DNA of 64,000 nt from positions 124,001 to 188,000 of the forward strand of contig NZ_BNBD01000011.1 in assembly GCF_014654785.1 (NCBI RefSeq). Direction: 5' to 3'. Below the pieces are notes generated by a model. It was not told the DNA's origin. It did no database searches and was given only the letters and a program-made list of their open reading frames with translations. Source of the DNA: Streptomyces mashuensis. GTDB taxonomy: Bacteria; Actinomycetota; Actinomycetes; Streptomycetales; Streptomycetaceae. Made by a program: the position numbers and the translations under genes. Below are positions 35,860 to 44,531 of the stretch, piece by piece; position 1 is the stretch's first letter; the number at the start of each line of letters is the position of its first letter.

Positions 35860-36651
35860 ATGGAAAGGTACCTGTTCGGCGGCGGCACCGCCGACGTTGC
35901 CGAAGACGTGGACGGCGGCCGAGTAGCCGGTGCTCCGGTCACCATCTGGGACGGCCCCACCGACACCGCGAACCGGGTCATGGACCTGGTGGACGTCGAG
36001 AACGGCAGCCAGATCGAGCAGAGCACTCTCACCGCCGACGAGTACGGCTACATCCTCCCGTTCCTCGGGCCTCCCGGAGTGGAACGCCTATGGGCGAAGG
36101 CCGGCACGATGGCGAAGCGGGTCGAGCTGATCCAGATGAGCCTGTCCTCGCGGCTGGCCAAGCACCTCACCACGGACGTGGACCCGCACAAGGACCGCGA
36201 GTACACGGACCGCAAGTTCGATGCCGCGGTGGGGCGGACCGGCAAGAACGACGTCGCAACCGTCCCCGGCGATGCCTGGCTCAACGTCGAGGCCGCAGGC
36301 GGCACCAGCGACGTGATCCGCATGAACCGTGCGGGCGAGGTCGGCACACAGCTCAAGAGCAACGGCACCTTCTTCATCCAGCCGTTCACCAACAACACCG
36401 GCCTGGTCGTCCTCACGAAGAACACCAGCGAGACCACCAACGCCATCAACGTCCAGGGCGGCGCAGACGGAGCGACCTCCGTCTTCCGCGTACGAAAGTC
36501 CGGCAACGTCCTGATCACCGGCTCTCTCCAGGCGGACGGCAATGTGATCGCGCCGAACGTCGGCTCTGCCCGCGTGTTCTCCGGACCTGCCTCCGCCCTG
36601 CCGCCCGCCAGCCAACTCAAGCCCGGGGATGTGTGGTTGCAGTATGGCTAA
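35860..36651 (+). CDS. Minor tail protein/fibre
   Basis: A 263-residue protein with a ribosome site GGAG before the ATG. VTIWDGPTDTANRVMDLVDV and LTADEYGYILPFLGPPGVER form an N-terminal beta domain seen in Streptomyces phage tail genes. A repetitive beta-rich part with TGKNDVATVPGDAWLNVEAA and VLITGSLQADGNVIAPNVGS resembles trimeric fibre stalks. Its end overlaps the next gene by 8 bp. Confidence 0.72.
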   Translation: MERYLFGGGTADVAEDVDGGRVAGAPVTIWDGPTDTANRVMDLVDVENGSQIEQSTLTADEYGYILPFLGPPGVERLWAKAGTMAKRVELIQMSLSSRLAKHLTTDVDPHKDREYTDRKFDAAVGRTGKNDVATVPGDAWLNVEAAGGTSDVIRMNRAGEVGTQLKSNGTFFIQPFTNNTGLVVLTKNTSETTNAINVQGGADGATSVFRVRKSGNVLITGSLQADGNVIAPNVGSARVFSGPASALPPASQLKPGDVWLQYG

Positions 36652-37474
36652 CGTCTGGAGAGTCTGGGACGGTGCCGCCTGGAGCGCCCCCAAGGTCAAC
36701 TACTGGACCGGGACGGAATGGACGGCGAGCCTCCCCAGGGGCCAGTACTGGGATGGCCAGGGGTGGGTATCCGCCGCCCCGCCAGCCCGTGAGTTCGCTG
36801 CCTTCGTCGGCTCGAACAAGGGGAACTTCAAGGACACCCGTTACGCCGGGCTTCCCGTCCCGGCCGGAGTTCGCGTCAACGACTTCGTCGTCTCGATCTG
36901 CGCGAACATGAAGGGCCTCGCCAAGCTCGCCTCCCCCGCCGGCCACCTTCCCCAGGTCATCTCACCGTCCACTGACGAGATGTCCTTCGCGGTTGTCTGC
37001 TGGCCGTACACCGGCCAGGAAGGCGATGTCGTGTGGGACCTCGGCAGCTCCCCCCAGGCCGCCTGCATGAACCTGCTCTATCGCAACGGCGACGTCTCCA
37101 ATCAGTCCGTGACGCCCGTGAGCGACATGCAGGTGTACAAAGCCGTGGACAAAGTCCCCCTCATGCCGTCCAAGGACTACACCAGCGTCTTTGTGGCGCT
37201 CGCGGTTTCCCGCCAGGTGTCCAGCTACGCGTGGCCCGAGGGAGTTCTTCCACGTGAAGCGGTCGTGGGCCGGTTCGGCTCGTACGAGATCAGCGCCTTC
37301 ACGGCCGACACCCCGGGGGCCGGCGCCTCGCTCGGAGCCCTCCAGCTCAACACCAAGGTCGACGCCGCGGCCATGTACCTGGTGACCATCCCCGGCAGGA
37401 GCGACGGGAAGCCGACGTGGATTCTCGGCGACGCCGCCGCGTCCGTGCTCGGCAAGACGACCTACCTTCAATGA
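36644..37474 (+). CDS. Minor tail protein with Trp-rich N-terminus
   Basis: A 276-residue protein; the ATG lies inside the previous gene's end. The first 45 residues are a Trp-rich repeat (VWRVWDGAAWSAP, VNYWTGTEWTASL, GQYWDGQGWVSAA), a common anchor in Streptomyces phage tip proteins. The remainder is a beta-sandwich-like domain (FAAFVGSNKGNFKDTRYAGL, ADTPGAGASLGAL). Probably a receptor-binding or adhesion protein. Confidence 0.7.
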   Translation: MANVWRVWDGAAWSAPKVNYWTGTEWTASLPRGQYWDGQGWVSAAPPAREFAAFVGSNKGNFKDTRYAGLPVPAGVRVNDFVVSICANMKGLAKLASPAGHLPQVISPSTDEMSFAVVCWPYTGQEGDVVWDLGSSPQAACMNLLYRNGDVSNQSVTPVSDMQVYKAVDKVPLMPSKDYTSVFVALAVSRQVSSYAWPEGVLPREAVVGRFGSYEISAFTADTPGAGASLGALQLNTKVDAAAMYLVTIPGRSDGKPTWILGDAAASVLGKTTYLQ

Positions 37475-37482
37475 GGTGAACC

Positions 37483-38634
37483 ATCCCTAAACCCGCACTC
37501 AATCGGTGGTCGGCCCGTGAGGTCCCGGACCCGGCTCTCATGAACGAGCGGGTGACCGCACCGCAGAAGTACTACGCGAACATGCCCTACGTCTCAACGC
37601 GGGGAGTCGTCACCAGCTCCGGCATATCGGGACAGGCCCTGTACGCGGGCCAGAAGCGGGATGTCCTGTGGGACTCCAACCGCACCTATGTCAACGGCTT
37701 CACCACGCCGGACAGCACCCGCTTCAAAATCCCGGAGGACGGCGTCTACCACGTCACCTTCAACGCCGCCGTCAACGGCAGCACGGTCCGGGGAGTCGGC
37801 GAGAACCTGAACGCCTACCTCTACGTCGACGGCGCGACCGGGCAGGGAGTCTCAGGCGCCATCGGGCACACCACCTTCCAGCACCAGATGGCATCGAACT
37901 ACACCACGATCCAGGTGAGCGTCACCGAATACTTCACGAAGGGGTCCTTCGTGAGGGCCCAGGTGTACCTGGACTCTGGCGCTACCGGCATCTGGTGGAT
38001 CGCCGCCGCCGACTTCGACGCCAACCTGAACGCCTTCATGCTCGCCCCGAGCGTCAACGGCTGGACACAGGCCGCCGCCCCGCCGCCGACGCTCGCAGCG
38101 TGGACCGACGGCAACTACGTCAGCGTGGACGCGATGAACAGCCAGACCTTCGACGCGTTCGTCCACCTGGAGAACCGCCCCAGGTTCCTCGCCCGTGACA
38201 CCTCCTTCAACGTCGCGGCCGGCCAGGAGAAGGTAGCCCTGTCCTGGAAGACCATGTACGCGAACGACCCTGGATTTGCACTCCAGAGGCTCGCTGACGG
38301 CTACGCCGAGAGGACCGCAATCAAGGTCCCCTACTCCGGCCTGTACCTGGTCACCTTCTTTGGCGCCGTGCAACACACCAGCGGCGTAGACACGGCCTCT
38401 TACGGATTCCAGTTCAAGATCCATGGAAGCAGTGGTGACGCCAAGATTCTCGCGCAGAACAGCACCACGCGAATCAACATGGACTGCTCCGTCGCGGTCA
38501 ACGACCTGGTGTACCTCAAGGCCGGGGAAACCCTCAACGTCCGTTTCTACGGCTGGGGTTCTGACACGCGCTGGGTCAACGGGACGGGAGACGGCCGAAT
38601 ATTCAATCTGGGGGCTACCTACATGGGAGGCTAG
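37483..38634 (+). CDS. Minor tail protein with probable AUC start
   Basis: A 364-383 residue beta-rich tail protein with two related halves (KIPEDGVYHVTFNAAVNGST and KVPYSGLYLVTFFGAVQHTS), suggesting tandem jelly-roll/C1q-like domains. The first ATG is at 37540. But the 19 codons upstream encode a plausible N-terminus (PALNRWSAREVPDPAL) resembling that of the next gene (WPSRQLVSAAEL), and GAGGTG is placed 4 nt before an ATC at 37483. So translation may begin at ATC. Probably a tail-tip adhesin. Confidence 0.72.
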   Translation: MPKPALNRWSAREVPDPALMNERVTAPQKYYANMPYVSTRGVVTSSGISGQALYAGQKRDVLWDSNRTYVNGFTTPDSTRFKIPEDGVYHVTFNAAVNGSTVRGVGENLNAYLYVDGATGQGVSGAIGHTTFQHQMASNYTTIQVSVTEYFTKGSFVRAQVYLDSGATGIWWIAAADFDANLNAFMLAPSVNGWTQAAAPPPTLAAWTDGNYVSVDAMNSQTFDAFVHLENRPRFLARDTSFNVAAGQEKVALSWKTMYANDPGFALQRLADGYAERTAIKVPYSGLYLVTFFGAVQHTSGVDTASYGFQFKIHGSSGDAKILAQNSTTRINMDCSVAVNDLVYLKAGETLNVRFYGWGSDTRWVNGTGDGRIFNLGATYMGG

Positions 38635-39204
38635 ATGCTCACATACCCCTCGTGGCCCTCCCGACAGCTCGTGTCGGCCGCGGAACTCAATCCATACATT
38701 TACGAGAACAACAGCAGACTCGTCATCCCGAGCGCTTTCAGAGTCAAGGGCCTTGATTCCGTCAATGAGTTCACCAGTCGCGTGGAACTCAAGTGGGACC
38801 TGTGGGACTTCGAGCGCCAGGGCTGGACCTCTACGGATATGAAGAGGTTCAGATGCCCGGCCTCGGGGACCTATTTCGTCAGCGCCAACCTGACCTTCCG
38901 TCCGCCGTCCACCATGGACGGTAAGAAGACCGCCATGGTTGACGCCCTGGTGTACTCCTCCGGGCGCGATGGAAGCGGGAGCACTGCGCTGCTGAAGTCG
39001 CTGAACAATACGAAGATCATCGGCAGTTATCTGAGCGTGAACGCCTCGGGCCTGGCCTACCTCGCCGAAGGTGACCTGCTCTACGCCACGACGGCCGGGT
39101 ACGGAGGTACCTGGACCAAGGCGACCTCGGAGAACAAGAACTGGTCGATGAACGCGTTCAGCGCCATCCAGATAGCCCTGGATGCGAAGGGGCTCGGCGC
39201 ATGA
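38635..39204 (+). CDS. Minor tail protein, C1q-like domain
   Basis: A 189-residue protein whose ATG follows the previous stop directly. The N-terminal YPSWPSRQLVSAAELNPYIY resembles the N-terminus of the preceding protein. One beta-sandwich unit follows (FRCPASGTYFVSANLTFRPP, YLSVNASGLAYLAEGDLLYA). It looks like a single-domain paralogue of the preceding adhesin. Confidence 0.7.
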   Translation: MLTYPSWPSRQLVSAAELNPYIYENNSRLVIPSAFRVKGLDSVNEFTSRVELKWDLWDFERQGWTSTDMKRFRCPASGTYFVSANLTFRPPSTMDGKKTAMVDALVYSSGRDGSGSTALLKSLNNTKIIGSYLSVNASGLAYLAEGDLLYATTAGYGGTWTKATSENKNWSMNAFSAIQIALDAKGLGA

Positions 39205-39482
39205 GCAGTACGACGATGATCCTCAACGCCTTCGGGCTGGTGGGCATTGCTGCCACCGTCCTCGGCGGCTACGTGGTGTTGCGCGCCACGAACGAGGCGA
39301 AAACCTCTGAGGTCTGGAAGGGGGAGGCCGAGGCGCAGAAGGCTCGGGCCGACCGGCTTCAGGATGACCTCACCGAGATCAAACAGCGGCTCACGAGCAT
39401 CGAGCGTGAAAATCAGCGGCTCATCGAGGTTCTGACATCCCTCGATCCGTCACGGCTTGCCGCGCTGCATCGCAGCAACTGA
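39201..39482 (+). CDS. Membrane protein with coiled coil, 93 aa
   Basis: The start overlaps the previous stop by 4 bp. One N-terminal membrane helix (LNAFGLVGIAATVLGGYVVL) is followed by a charged coiled coil (KARADRLQDDLTEIKQRLTS then IERENQRLIEVL). The topology resembles small lysis-module proteins in Streptomyces phages, such as a second holin-like or antiholin protein. The holin proper is probably the gene after the lysin. Confidence 0.65.
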   Translation: MSSTTMILNAFGLVGIAATVLGGYVVLRATNEAKTSEVWKGEAEAQKARADRLQDDLTEIKQRLTSIERENQRLIEVLTSLDPSRLAALHRSN

Positions 39483-39504
39483 CCTGAAGTAATTAATTAT
39501 TCGC

Positions 39505-39529
39505 GGGCTGGCTTCGGCCAGCCCTTTTT
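39505..39529 (+). terminator. Hairpin with UUCG loop and U-run before the lysin gene
   Basis: GGGCTGGC-TTCG-GCCAGCCC followed by five T, then ATGCCCTTTTGGAGG as at 22241-22255, 21 bp before the lysin start. Confidence 0.75.
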
Positions 39530-39550
39530 CATGCCCTTTTGGAGGCGCCC

Positions 39551-40810
39551 ATGAGTCAGGTTTCCACCGTCCTGTCCATAGCCTTTGGGGAGGTGGGCTA
39601 TCAGGCGGAGCGCGCTCCGGGTGAGCGTCCCTCCGGCCATCAGAAGTACAGCGGCCAGGTTCCTGGCCTTGAGTGGTCCAACTACCAGCCGTGGTGTGCG
39701 ACTTGGGTGTCCTGGGTCGCGATGAAGGCGGGCGTGGCCGACCTGTTCCCCCGCACCGCATCTGTGTGGTCCGCGATGGAGTGGTTCAAGCAGCGCTCGC
39801 GCTGGAGCGACTATCCCGCCATCGGCGCCCAGGTGATCTACGGGACGTCGGGCAGTACGCACACGGGCATCTGCTACGCCTACGACAGCGAGTGGATCTA
39901 CACCGTTGAAGGCAACACCAGTACCACCAACGACGCCAACGGCAACAAGGTGATGAAGCGCCAGCGGCTTCGGCGCGACTCCTACGTCCACGGCTACGGG
40001 TACCCCTCGTACGCGGAAGGTGTGACCACCGCGGACCCGTCGAAGAAGGGTCTGGCGGGCTACACCTACGCGGCCAGCGCCTCGGCGGCGGTTGCCAACT
40101 CGGGCGGCTCGACGGGCAAGTACAAGATCAAGAAGGGTCAGACGCTGAGCGGCATCGCGGCCCTGCTGGGTGTCTCGCTTGCCGCCCTCCTGGCGGCCAA
40201 CCCTCAGATCAAGTCCCCGGACCGTGTGGACGAGGGCCAGGAGATCACTGTCCCGGTCGCACCGACACCGCCGCCCAAGCCGACTGTCCCCCCGGTGAAG
40301 CCGACACCGGAGCCGAGCAAGCCGACCACACCGGCCACGACCGGCGACTTCTACACCGTGCAGAAGGGCGACAGCCTCAGTGGCATCGCCCGCTCTTTCG
40401 GGCAGTCCCTGACCGCACTTCTGGCCCGCAATCCCGCGATCACGGACCCCAACGTCATTCAGGACGGCCAGCAGATCCGGGTCAAGGGCACGGCGCCGAA
40501 GGCAGCCCCCAAGGTGGCCGGCCCCCGGCATGCGGCGCCCAAGCCGATCGCCCCGGCCCCTGCGGCGAAGCCGAAGGCGCATGAGTCCGAGAAGCCGGTG
40601 ACCGTGATCGTCAAGTGCCAGTGCTCCTGTGACTGCTGCGGCACCAAGAAGCCGATTCCGCGGCCGACCACCAAGCCGGCCGACGTGCCGAAGCCGGACA
40701 AGCCGAACGACCCCCCGAAGCCGCCCACACCCCCGGTGGCCCCGGCCGTTCCGGCCGTTCCGGCTGCCGCGACCTCCCAGACCCCTGACCCCGGCCACCA
40801 GGCCAAGTAA
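39551..40810 (+). CDS. Endolysin: CHAP amidase with two LysM domains
   Basis: A 419-residue protein. The N-terminal CHAP domain has WCATWVSWVAMKAG (Cys49) and STHTGICYAY (His104). LysM domains follow at about residues 190-234 (YKIKKGQTLSGIAALLGVSL) and 267-311 (YTVQKGDSLSGIARSFGQSL), joined by Pro/Thr linkers. The C-terminus is unusual: a cysteine cluster (CQCSCDCCG, near residue 356) within a Lys/Pro-rich tail. No signal peptide is seen, so export should depend on the holin. It cleaves peptidoglycan peptides for lysis. Confidence 0.9.
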   Translation: MSQVSTVLSIAFGEVGYQAERAPGERPSGHQKYSGQVPGLEWSNYQPWCATWVSWVAMKAGVADLFPRTASVWSAMEWFKQRSRWSDYPAIGAQVIYGTSGSTHTGICYAYDSEWIYTVEGNTSTTNDANGNKVMKRQRLRRDSYVHGYGYPSYAEGVTTADPSKKGLAGYTYAASASAAVANSGGSTGKYKIKKGQTLSGIAALLGVSLAALLAANPQIKSPDRVDEGQEITVPVAPTPPPKPTVPPVKPTPEPSKPTTPATTGDFYTVQKGDSLSGIARSFGQSLTALLARNPAITDPNVIQDGQQIRVKGTAPKAAPKVAGPRHAAPKPIAPAPAAKPKAHESEKPVTVIVKCQCSCDCCGTKKPIPRPTTKPADVPKPDKPNDPPKPPTPPVAPAVPAVPAAATSQTPDPGHQAK

Positions 40811-40818
40811 GGAGCACC

Positions 40819-41082
40819 ATGGAATTCCTGCGTACCCACTCCGTCCGCATCCTGGCCGCACTGGCGGCGCTCGTCCCCCTGCTGGTTGCCCGATGGCCCG
40901 GCATCGACTGGTACGGCCTGGCGGCTGTCGTCGCCGCCCTGCTCGGTGCTGGCGAAATGGCACAGCGCGTCGAGGACAGCAAGACCAGCGAGGCCCTGCA
41001 CAAGACGTCGCCCTACGACGAGCTGGCCGCGATACACATGCAGCTCGCCCAGCGAGAGAGCGAGTCCACCCTCGCGCGGTAA
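40819..41082 (+). CDS. Holin
   Basis: An 87-residue protein 8 bp after the lysin. Two membrane helices are visible (ILAALAALVPLLVARW and GLAAVVAALLGAGEMAQ), followed by a charged C-terminus (RVEDSKTSEALHKTSPYDEL then QRESESTLAR). This size, topology and position fit a class II holin that releases the CHAP endolysin. It is the last gene of the rightward operon. Confidence 0.78.
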   Translation: MEFLRTHSVRILAALAALVPLLVARWPGIDWYGLAAVVAALLGAGEMAQRVEDSKTSEALHKTSPYDELAAIHMQLAQRESESTLAR

Positions 41083-41095
41083 GGGATGCCCTGCC

Positions 41096-41113
41096 GTGAA
41101 TGAATGAATCATT
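41096..41113 (+). repeat. GTGAATGAATGAATT-family repeat
   Basis: GTGAATGAATGAATCATT, 14 bp after the holin stop. Confidence 0.6.
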
Positions 41114-41152
41114 GCAGGCGTGTCCATGTCATCTTCAAGTCAAAAAGGGGAT

Positions 41153-41183
41153 GCCCCTCCCTGCCGCAAGGGCAGGGAGGGGG
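41153..41183 (+). terminator. Late-operon terminator hairpin
   Basis: CCCCTCCCTGCC and GGCAGGGAGGGG pair perfectly around a GCAAG loop, downstream of the holin gene. Confidence 0.7.
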
Positions 41184-41300
41184 CGGCCTATACCCCGCAC
41201 CTCGGATAACGGCGCACTACTCCCGGCCGGGGCCGAGCGCGTTCTCCATCGGGGGGTCGGGCTCTGTCCACACTCCGTCTCTCCACCTGCTCGCGAGAGC

Positions 41301-41338
41301 AGAAAAGCGGCCCTGCACGAATCGTGCTGGCCGCTTCT
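41301..41338. terminator. Long hairpin between convergent operons
   Basis: AAGCGGCC and GGCCGCTT enclose an inner GCACG-AAT-CGTGC hairpin. It lies in the gap (41083-41356) between the holin and the end of the leftward block. A tail of A on one side and T on the other allows bidirectional use. Confidence 0.65.
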
Positions 41339-41356
41339 GTGGCATGGCGTTCGGTG

Positions 41357-41521
41357 TCACGCCGGGCGCTGCTTCTCGGCCCTCTCGACCGCCAGCGCTT
41401 GGTGGTGGTCGCACCTCGGGACCGCTGGCCCCCGTCCCGTCAGGGGCTCACGGAAGATGACCTCACCGGCGCAGCCGCCGTGATGGGCGTGAAGGCATGC
41501 CAGGTCGAACTTCTGGATCAT
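41357..41521 (-). CDS. Small Cys/His-rich protein, 54 aa
   Basis: The ATG overlaps the upstream stop (ATGA). The sequence CLHAHHGGC followed by CDHH suggests a small zinc-binding protein. It is the last gene of the second leftward block. No family was recognised; support is packing, overlap and composition. Confidence 0.55.
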   Translation of the reverse strand: MIQKFDLACLHAHHGGCAGEVIFREPLTGRGPAVPRCDHHQALAVERAEKQRPA

Positions 41522-41826
41522 GCTTCGTTCCCCTGCTCCTCGGCCCCCTGAGCCAGCGCGAACGTGCTGGTGGGGAGATTCACTTCGAGGACGATCCAGT
41601 TGTCGGCATGCACCCGCAGCTCGACGTTGTTGCCGTGCCTGATCAGCCGCATGGCGACCTTGCAGGCCGAAAATTCGCTCATCCGCTCAAAGAAGTAGGA
41701 CAACGTGGTCAGCTCGCCGTCAGTGTCCACCTGCACGAGCGGCACGTACTCCACGTCGGCGGCGCCTGCGAAGTCCCGGGCCCACCGCTCGGCGATCTTC
41801 TTGACGTCGCTGGTGTCGCTGCTCAT
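41518..41826 (-). CDS. Hypothetical protein, 102 aa
   Basis: The ATG overlaps the stop of the 376-aa gene (ATGA). It has a helical N-terminus (DVKKIAERWARDFAGA), then strands (VEYVPLVQVDTDG, VELRVHADNWIVLEVNL), and an acidic Glu/Gln C-terminus. No family was recognised. Confidence 0.6.
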   Translation of the reverse strand: MSSDTSDVKKIAERWARDFAGAADVEYVPLVQVDTDGELTTLSYFFERMSEFSACKVAMRLIRHGNNVELRVHADNWIVLEVNLPTSTFALAQGAEEQGNEA

Positions 41827-42953
41827 CGCTGCTCTGCTTTCTCGATCGGAGTCCACTTCCAGGACTCACCGTCGCGGGGTTCGCGCAGATACCCCACGAC
41901 CTCGTTCGTGACTACGTGGCGGATCGGCTTCCCCAGGCCGTGGCCCTTCACCGGAAGGGTAACGACGGGTGCTGACACGGGGGCCGGCTCGGGTTCCCTG
42001 GCCGTGCTGGAGCTGTCTTCCTCGTGGGCCGGCGCGGGGTCGGGCTCGTTGATGATCTCCACCGTGTCGTCCAGGCGCACGGTCAGCAGGTGGCGGTGCG
42101 CGGCCTCCTCGCCAGGCTGGCCGAGGTGAAGCCTCCACACCTCCACCGGTTCCCCGTCCCACCGGGTGTTGTCCCGCTGGGGATCGGCCAGCAGGACGCC
42201 CTCGCGGGTAACCGTGCGGCCCCGTGGCTCACGGCCTGTGGCCCGGATGCGGTATCCCGCCGCCAGCTCCCCGATTCCTGCTTCGTTCAGCTTGAAGTGC
42301 AAGGTCTCCTCGGCTTCCGACTCGGGGGCCTCTTGTTCCAGGGTCTCCTCCGGGAGCAGCGCCAGGGTGTTCTGGTTGCAGGGGCGCTCGCCCGGCTGTC
42401 CGACGTAGATCCTCCAGACCTTCACCGACCGCCCGTCGCGCTGCGCTCGGGTGTCTTTGGGCGCCCGCAGCAGCGTGCCCTCCAAGGTCTTGGTGTACCC
42501 GCGTGTGTCCTTGCCCTTGGCCCGTACTCGGGCCCCTTGCTTGGCGCAGGAAACCGGCACCTCTTCGTAGATCAATTCATTCATCTCCTTCGGGATTTCG
42601 GGTTCGTGGCTGTCCACCAGCACGCAAAGGCCGGGGGCCTGCACACGCATCTCGCATACGTCGCAGTCGCAGTCATGGAGGCAGATGCGACAGGTTCCTT
42701 CGTCGCAGAAGGGATCAGGGCCGTGGAAGGCGTGGGTGGGGTCCGGGTCTGGGCATCCCCATGCCTCGCAGCCCCGCAGCCGTGACCAGGTGGGATAGAC
42801 GATGTGTTGTCGTCGGCCCAGCGGCCCGTGCACCAGCGGGTAGCCGGGGCACGGGAAGCTGGAGCGGTCGGCCGCCTCCCTGGTGAGGAAGGCGGCTCGA
42901 CACGAACGACACTGGTACCGACCTTCCGGCCGCCTGCGGAGCTGGTGTCTCAC
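41823..42953 (-). CDS. Zinc-finger protein with two internal repeats, 376 aa
   Basis: The start is a GTG overlapping the previous stop; a TTG two codons upstream is possible. The N-terminal ~110 residues hold many cysteines (CRSC, CEAWGC, CDEGTCRICLHDCDCDVCEM), so zinc binding is likely. Two ~50-residue repeats follow: ARVRAKGKDTRGYTKTLEG with VWRIYVGQPGERP, and YRIRATGREPRGRTVTREG with VWRLHLGQPGEEA. The C-terminus has a third weaker strand-rich unit. Function unknown. Confidence 0.65.
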   Translation of the reverse strand: MRHQLRRRPEGRYQCRSCRAAFLTREAADRSSFPCPGYPLVHGPLGRRQHIVYPTWSRLRGCEAWGCPDPDPTHAFHGPDPFCDEGTCRICLHDCDCDVCEMRVQAPGLCVLVDSHEPEIPKEMNELIYEEVPVSCAKQGARVRAKGKDTRGYTKTLEGTLLRAPKDTRAQRDGRSVKVWRIYVGQPGERPCNQNTLALLPEETLEQEAPESEAEETLHFKLNEAGIGELAAGYRIRATGREPRGRTVTREGVLLADPQRDNTRWDGEPVEVWRLHLGQPGEEAAHRHLLTVRLDDTVEIINEPDPAPAHEEDSSSTAREPEPAPVSAPVVTLPVKGHGLGKPIRHVVTNEVVGYLREPRDGESWKWTPIEKAEQR

Positions 42954-44317
42954 AGGCAAGCGGCGAGCGGATTACTCGGGGCCGGCGCCTGCTTGGGCTG
43001 CGGGATGACGACCTTCTTCGCGGCCGGTTCGGCCTTGGCAACCGGGACGGCCTTGGGCGGCTCGACCAGGGTGAGCACCGGTCCCTCCTCCCGCTCGGTC
43101 GGCTTCTTCTCCGCGCCGTCCGCCAGCAGCCGGTAGATGATCGGCTTCGGCCCCGCCGTCGAAGACTTGCCCCGGAAGTACTCGACGTCATCGAGCTGGT
43201 CCACCGTCTCGCGAAGGCCCTGGGCATTCGTGCGGGCCTGGAGGGACCGGAGCAGCAGGGTGGAGGTTGCCTCGCCGCCGTGGCGCTTGAGCGTTTCGCG
43301 GATCATGTCCGGGAGGCTCTTCACCTTGCTCTGGGTGCCGCTGTGGTTCTCGGTGACCAGCTTCTCCACCGAGTTGATCGAGTACTGGACGAAGGCCCAG
43401 GCCGCCATGAGGGCCTTCTTCGAGATCCGCGTCTTCATCTCCGAGGCCGCAAGGACGGCGGCCACCCGGAACACCTGCTCCGCGGTGCGCTCGAAGTACA
43501 CGCCGACGTGTTCCGGGGTACCGGCCATCTTGCCGATCATGTAGGCCCGGATCTCGTCGTACGCCTTGTGCGCCTCCTTGGCGAGCGAGATTTCGCGAGG
43601 CTTGTCCTTCGCCCACTTGTACGCCTCGGCCAGCCGCTTGTCCGCGCGGATCGGGGCGCGCTTGCCGTACGGCAGCATCTTGCTCTGCTCGACCAGGACG
43701 GGGAGCAGTCGGTTGTAGGAGCCGCCGAGGGCTGCGCTGCTGCTGACGTACTTGGACCACTCGCCGGGGGTCACGTGGACGGTGAAGCCGAGCAGGGGCG
43801 CTTCGACCTTTTGGACTTCGCCGGTCCCGTCCTTGCCCTTGGTGCGGTTGGAGATCTCGTTGCCGTCCCAGGCCGTGCGGAGCTTCTGGTCGAAGGTTGG
43901 GCAGCGCTTGGCGCGCTTCAGGACCTCCGCCCACTCCTCTTCGACGATGCAGGCCCGCCCGTCCGGGCCGCCTTCACTGCCCATGGAAGCAAGCTCGATG
44001 CCGTACAGGTTGCCGACCAGGGAAGGGCCGGAGGATATGCCGTTCAGTACCCGGGTGGAGAGGAAGCCCTCGAACTGGGGGCCCAGGAGGGCGCGCGAGG
44101 CGCGGTAGGCGGTGCCCTTGCACCCGATGCCGGAGCGGCCGGCCAGCACGGTCCAGATGCAGACGGGCCGGCCCTCGTCGGTGCGGACAAAGCCGTTGAT
44201 CGCTGCGGAGAACAGGCTGAGGGTCGAGGCGTAGATGCCGATGGGGTCGGCCTCGGTCTGGGGCATGATCGCTTCGACCGCGTCCCCGATGGGCCCGTAC
44301 TTCATGGTGTCGAACAT
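42950..44317 (-). CDS. DUF3987-like ATPase-type protein
   Basis: A 455-residue protein. VCIWTVLAGRSGIGCKGTAY is a degenerate P-loop region, then LSTRVLNGISSGPSLVGNLY, ACIVEEEWAEVLKRAKR (Walker B-like) and QKLRTAWDGNEISNRTKGKD. These resemble DUF3987, a RecA-fold protein seen in phages and integrated elements and often linked to replication. The second half is helical (FERTAEQVFRVAAVLAASEM) with a winged-helix-like end and a Pro/Ala/Lys tail. Its enzymatic activity is not established. Confidence 0.72.
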   Translation of the reverse strand: MFDTMKYGPIGDAVEAIMPQTEADPIGIYASTLSLFSAAINGFVRTDEGRPVCIWTVLAGRSGIGCKGTAYRASRALLGPQFEGFLSTRVLNGISSGPSLVGNLYGIELASMGSEGGPDGRACIVEEEWAEVLKRAKRCPTFDQKLRTAWDGNEISNRTKGKDGTGEVQKVEAPLLGFTVHVTPGEWSKYVSSSAALGGSYNRLLPVLVEQSKMLPYGKRAPIRADKRLAEAYKWAKDKPREISLAKEAHKAYDEIRAYMIGKMAGTPEHVGVYFERTAEQVFRVAAVLAASEMKTRISKKALMAAWAFVQYSINSVEKLVTENHSGTQSKVKSLPDMIRETLKRHGGEATSTLLLRSLQARTNAQGLRETVDQLDDVEYFRGKSSTAGPKPIIYRLLADGAEKKPTEREEGPVLTLVEPPKAVPVAKAEPAAKKVVIPQPKQAPAPSNPLAACL

Positions 44318-44328
44318 GGTGGTCCTCT

Positions 44329-44517
44329 TTATTCGGTGCAGTGAGCGGCTCGGCGGTCGCTCGCGTGGTCGGGGCAGACGAACTGGCCGGTGGTGGGGTC
44401 GTATCCGGCCTCGCAGTTCTCACAGACGAGGTGGCCGCAGACAGGGCAGTCGCCGTAGGGGATGCCCTCCTCGGCCAGCTCCTCCAGGTCTTCGCAGCAG
44501 ACGGCGCAGGTGCTCAT
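44329..44517 (-). CDS. Small zinc-finger protein, 62 aa
   Basis: A RING-like spacing of cysteines: CAVCCED, CPVCGHLVCENCEAG and CPDH. It lies between the BRCT-Lsr2 and DUF3987-like genes in the leftward block. The compact zinc-ribbon look suggests protein or nucleic acid binding; nothing more can be assigned. Confidence 0.65.
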   Translation of the reverse strand: MSTCAVCCEDLEELAEEGIPYGDCPVCGHLVCENCEAGYDPTTGQFVCPDHASDRRAAHCTE

Positions 44518-44531
44518 GTGCTGCGGATCGG

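Noticed and set aside
33399..36032. 877-codon open frame on the minus strand over the tail tip genes
   Set aside because: Antisense shadow of three well-supported plus-strand tail genes.
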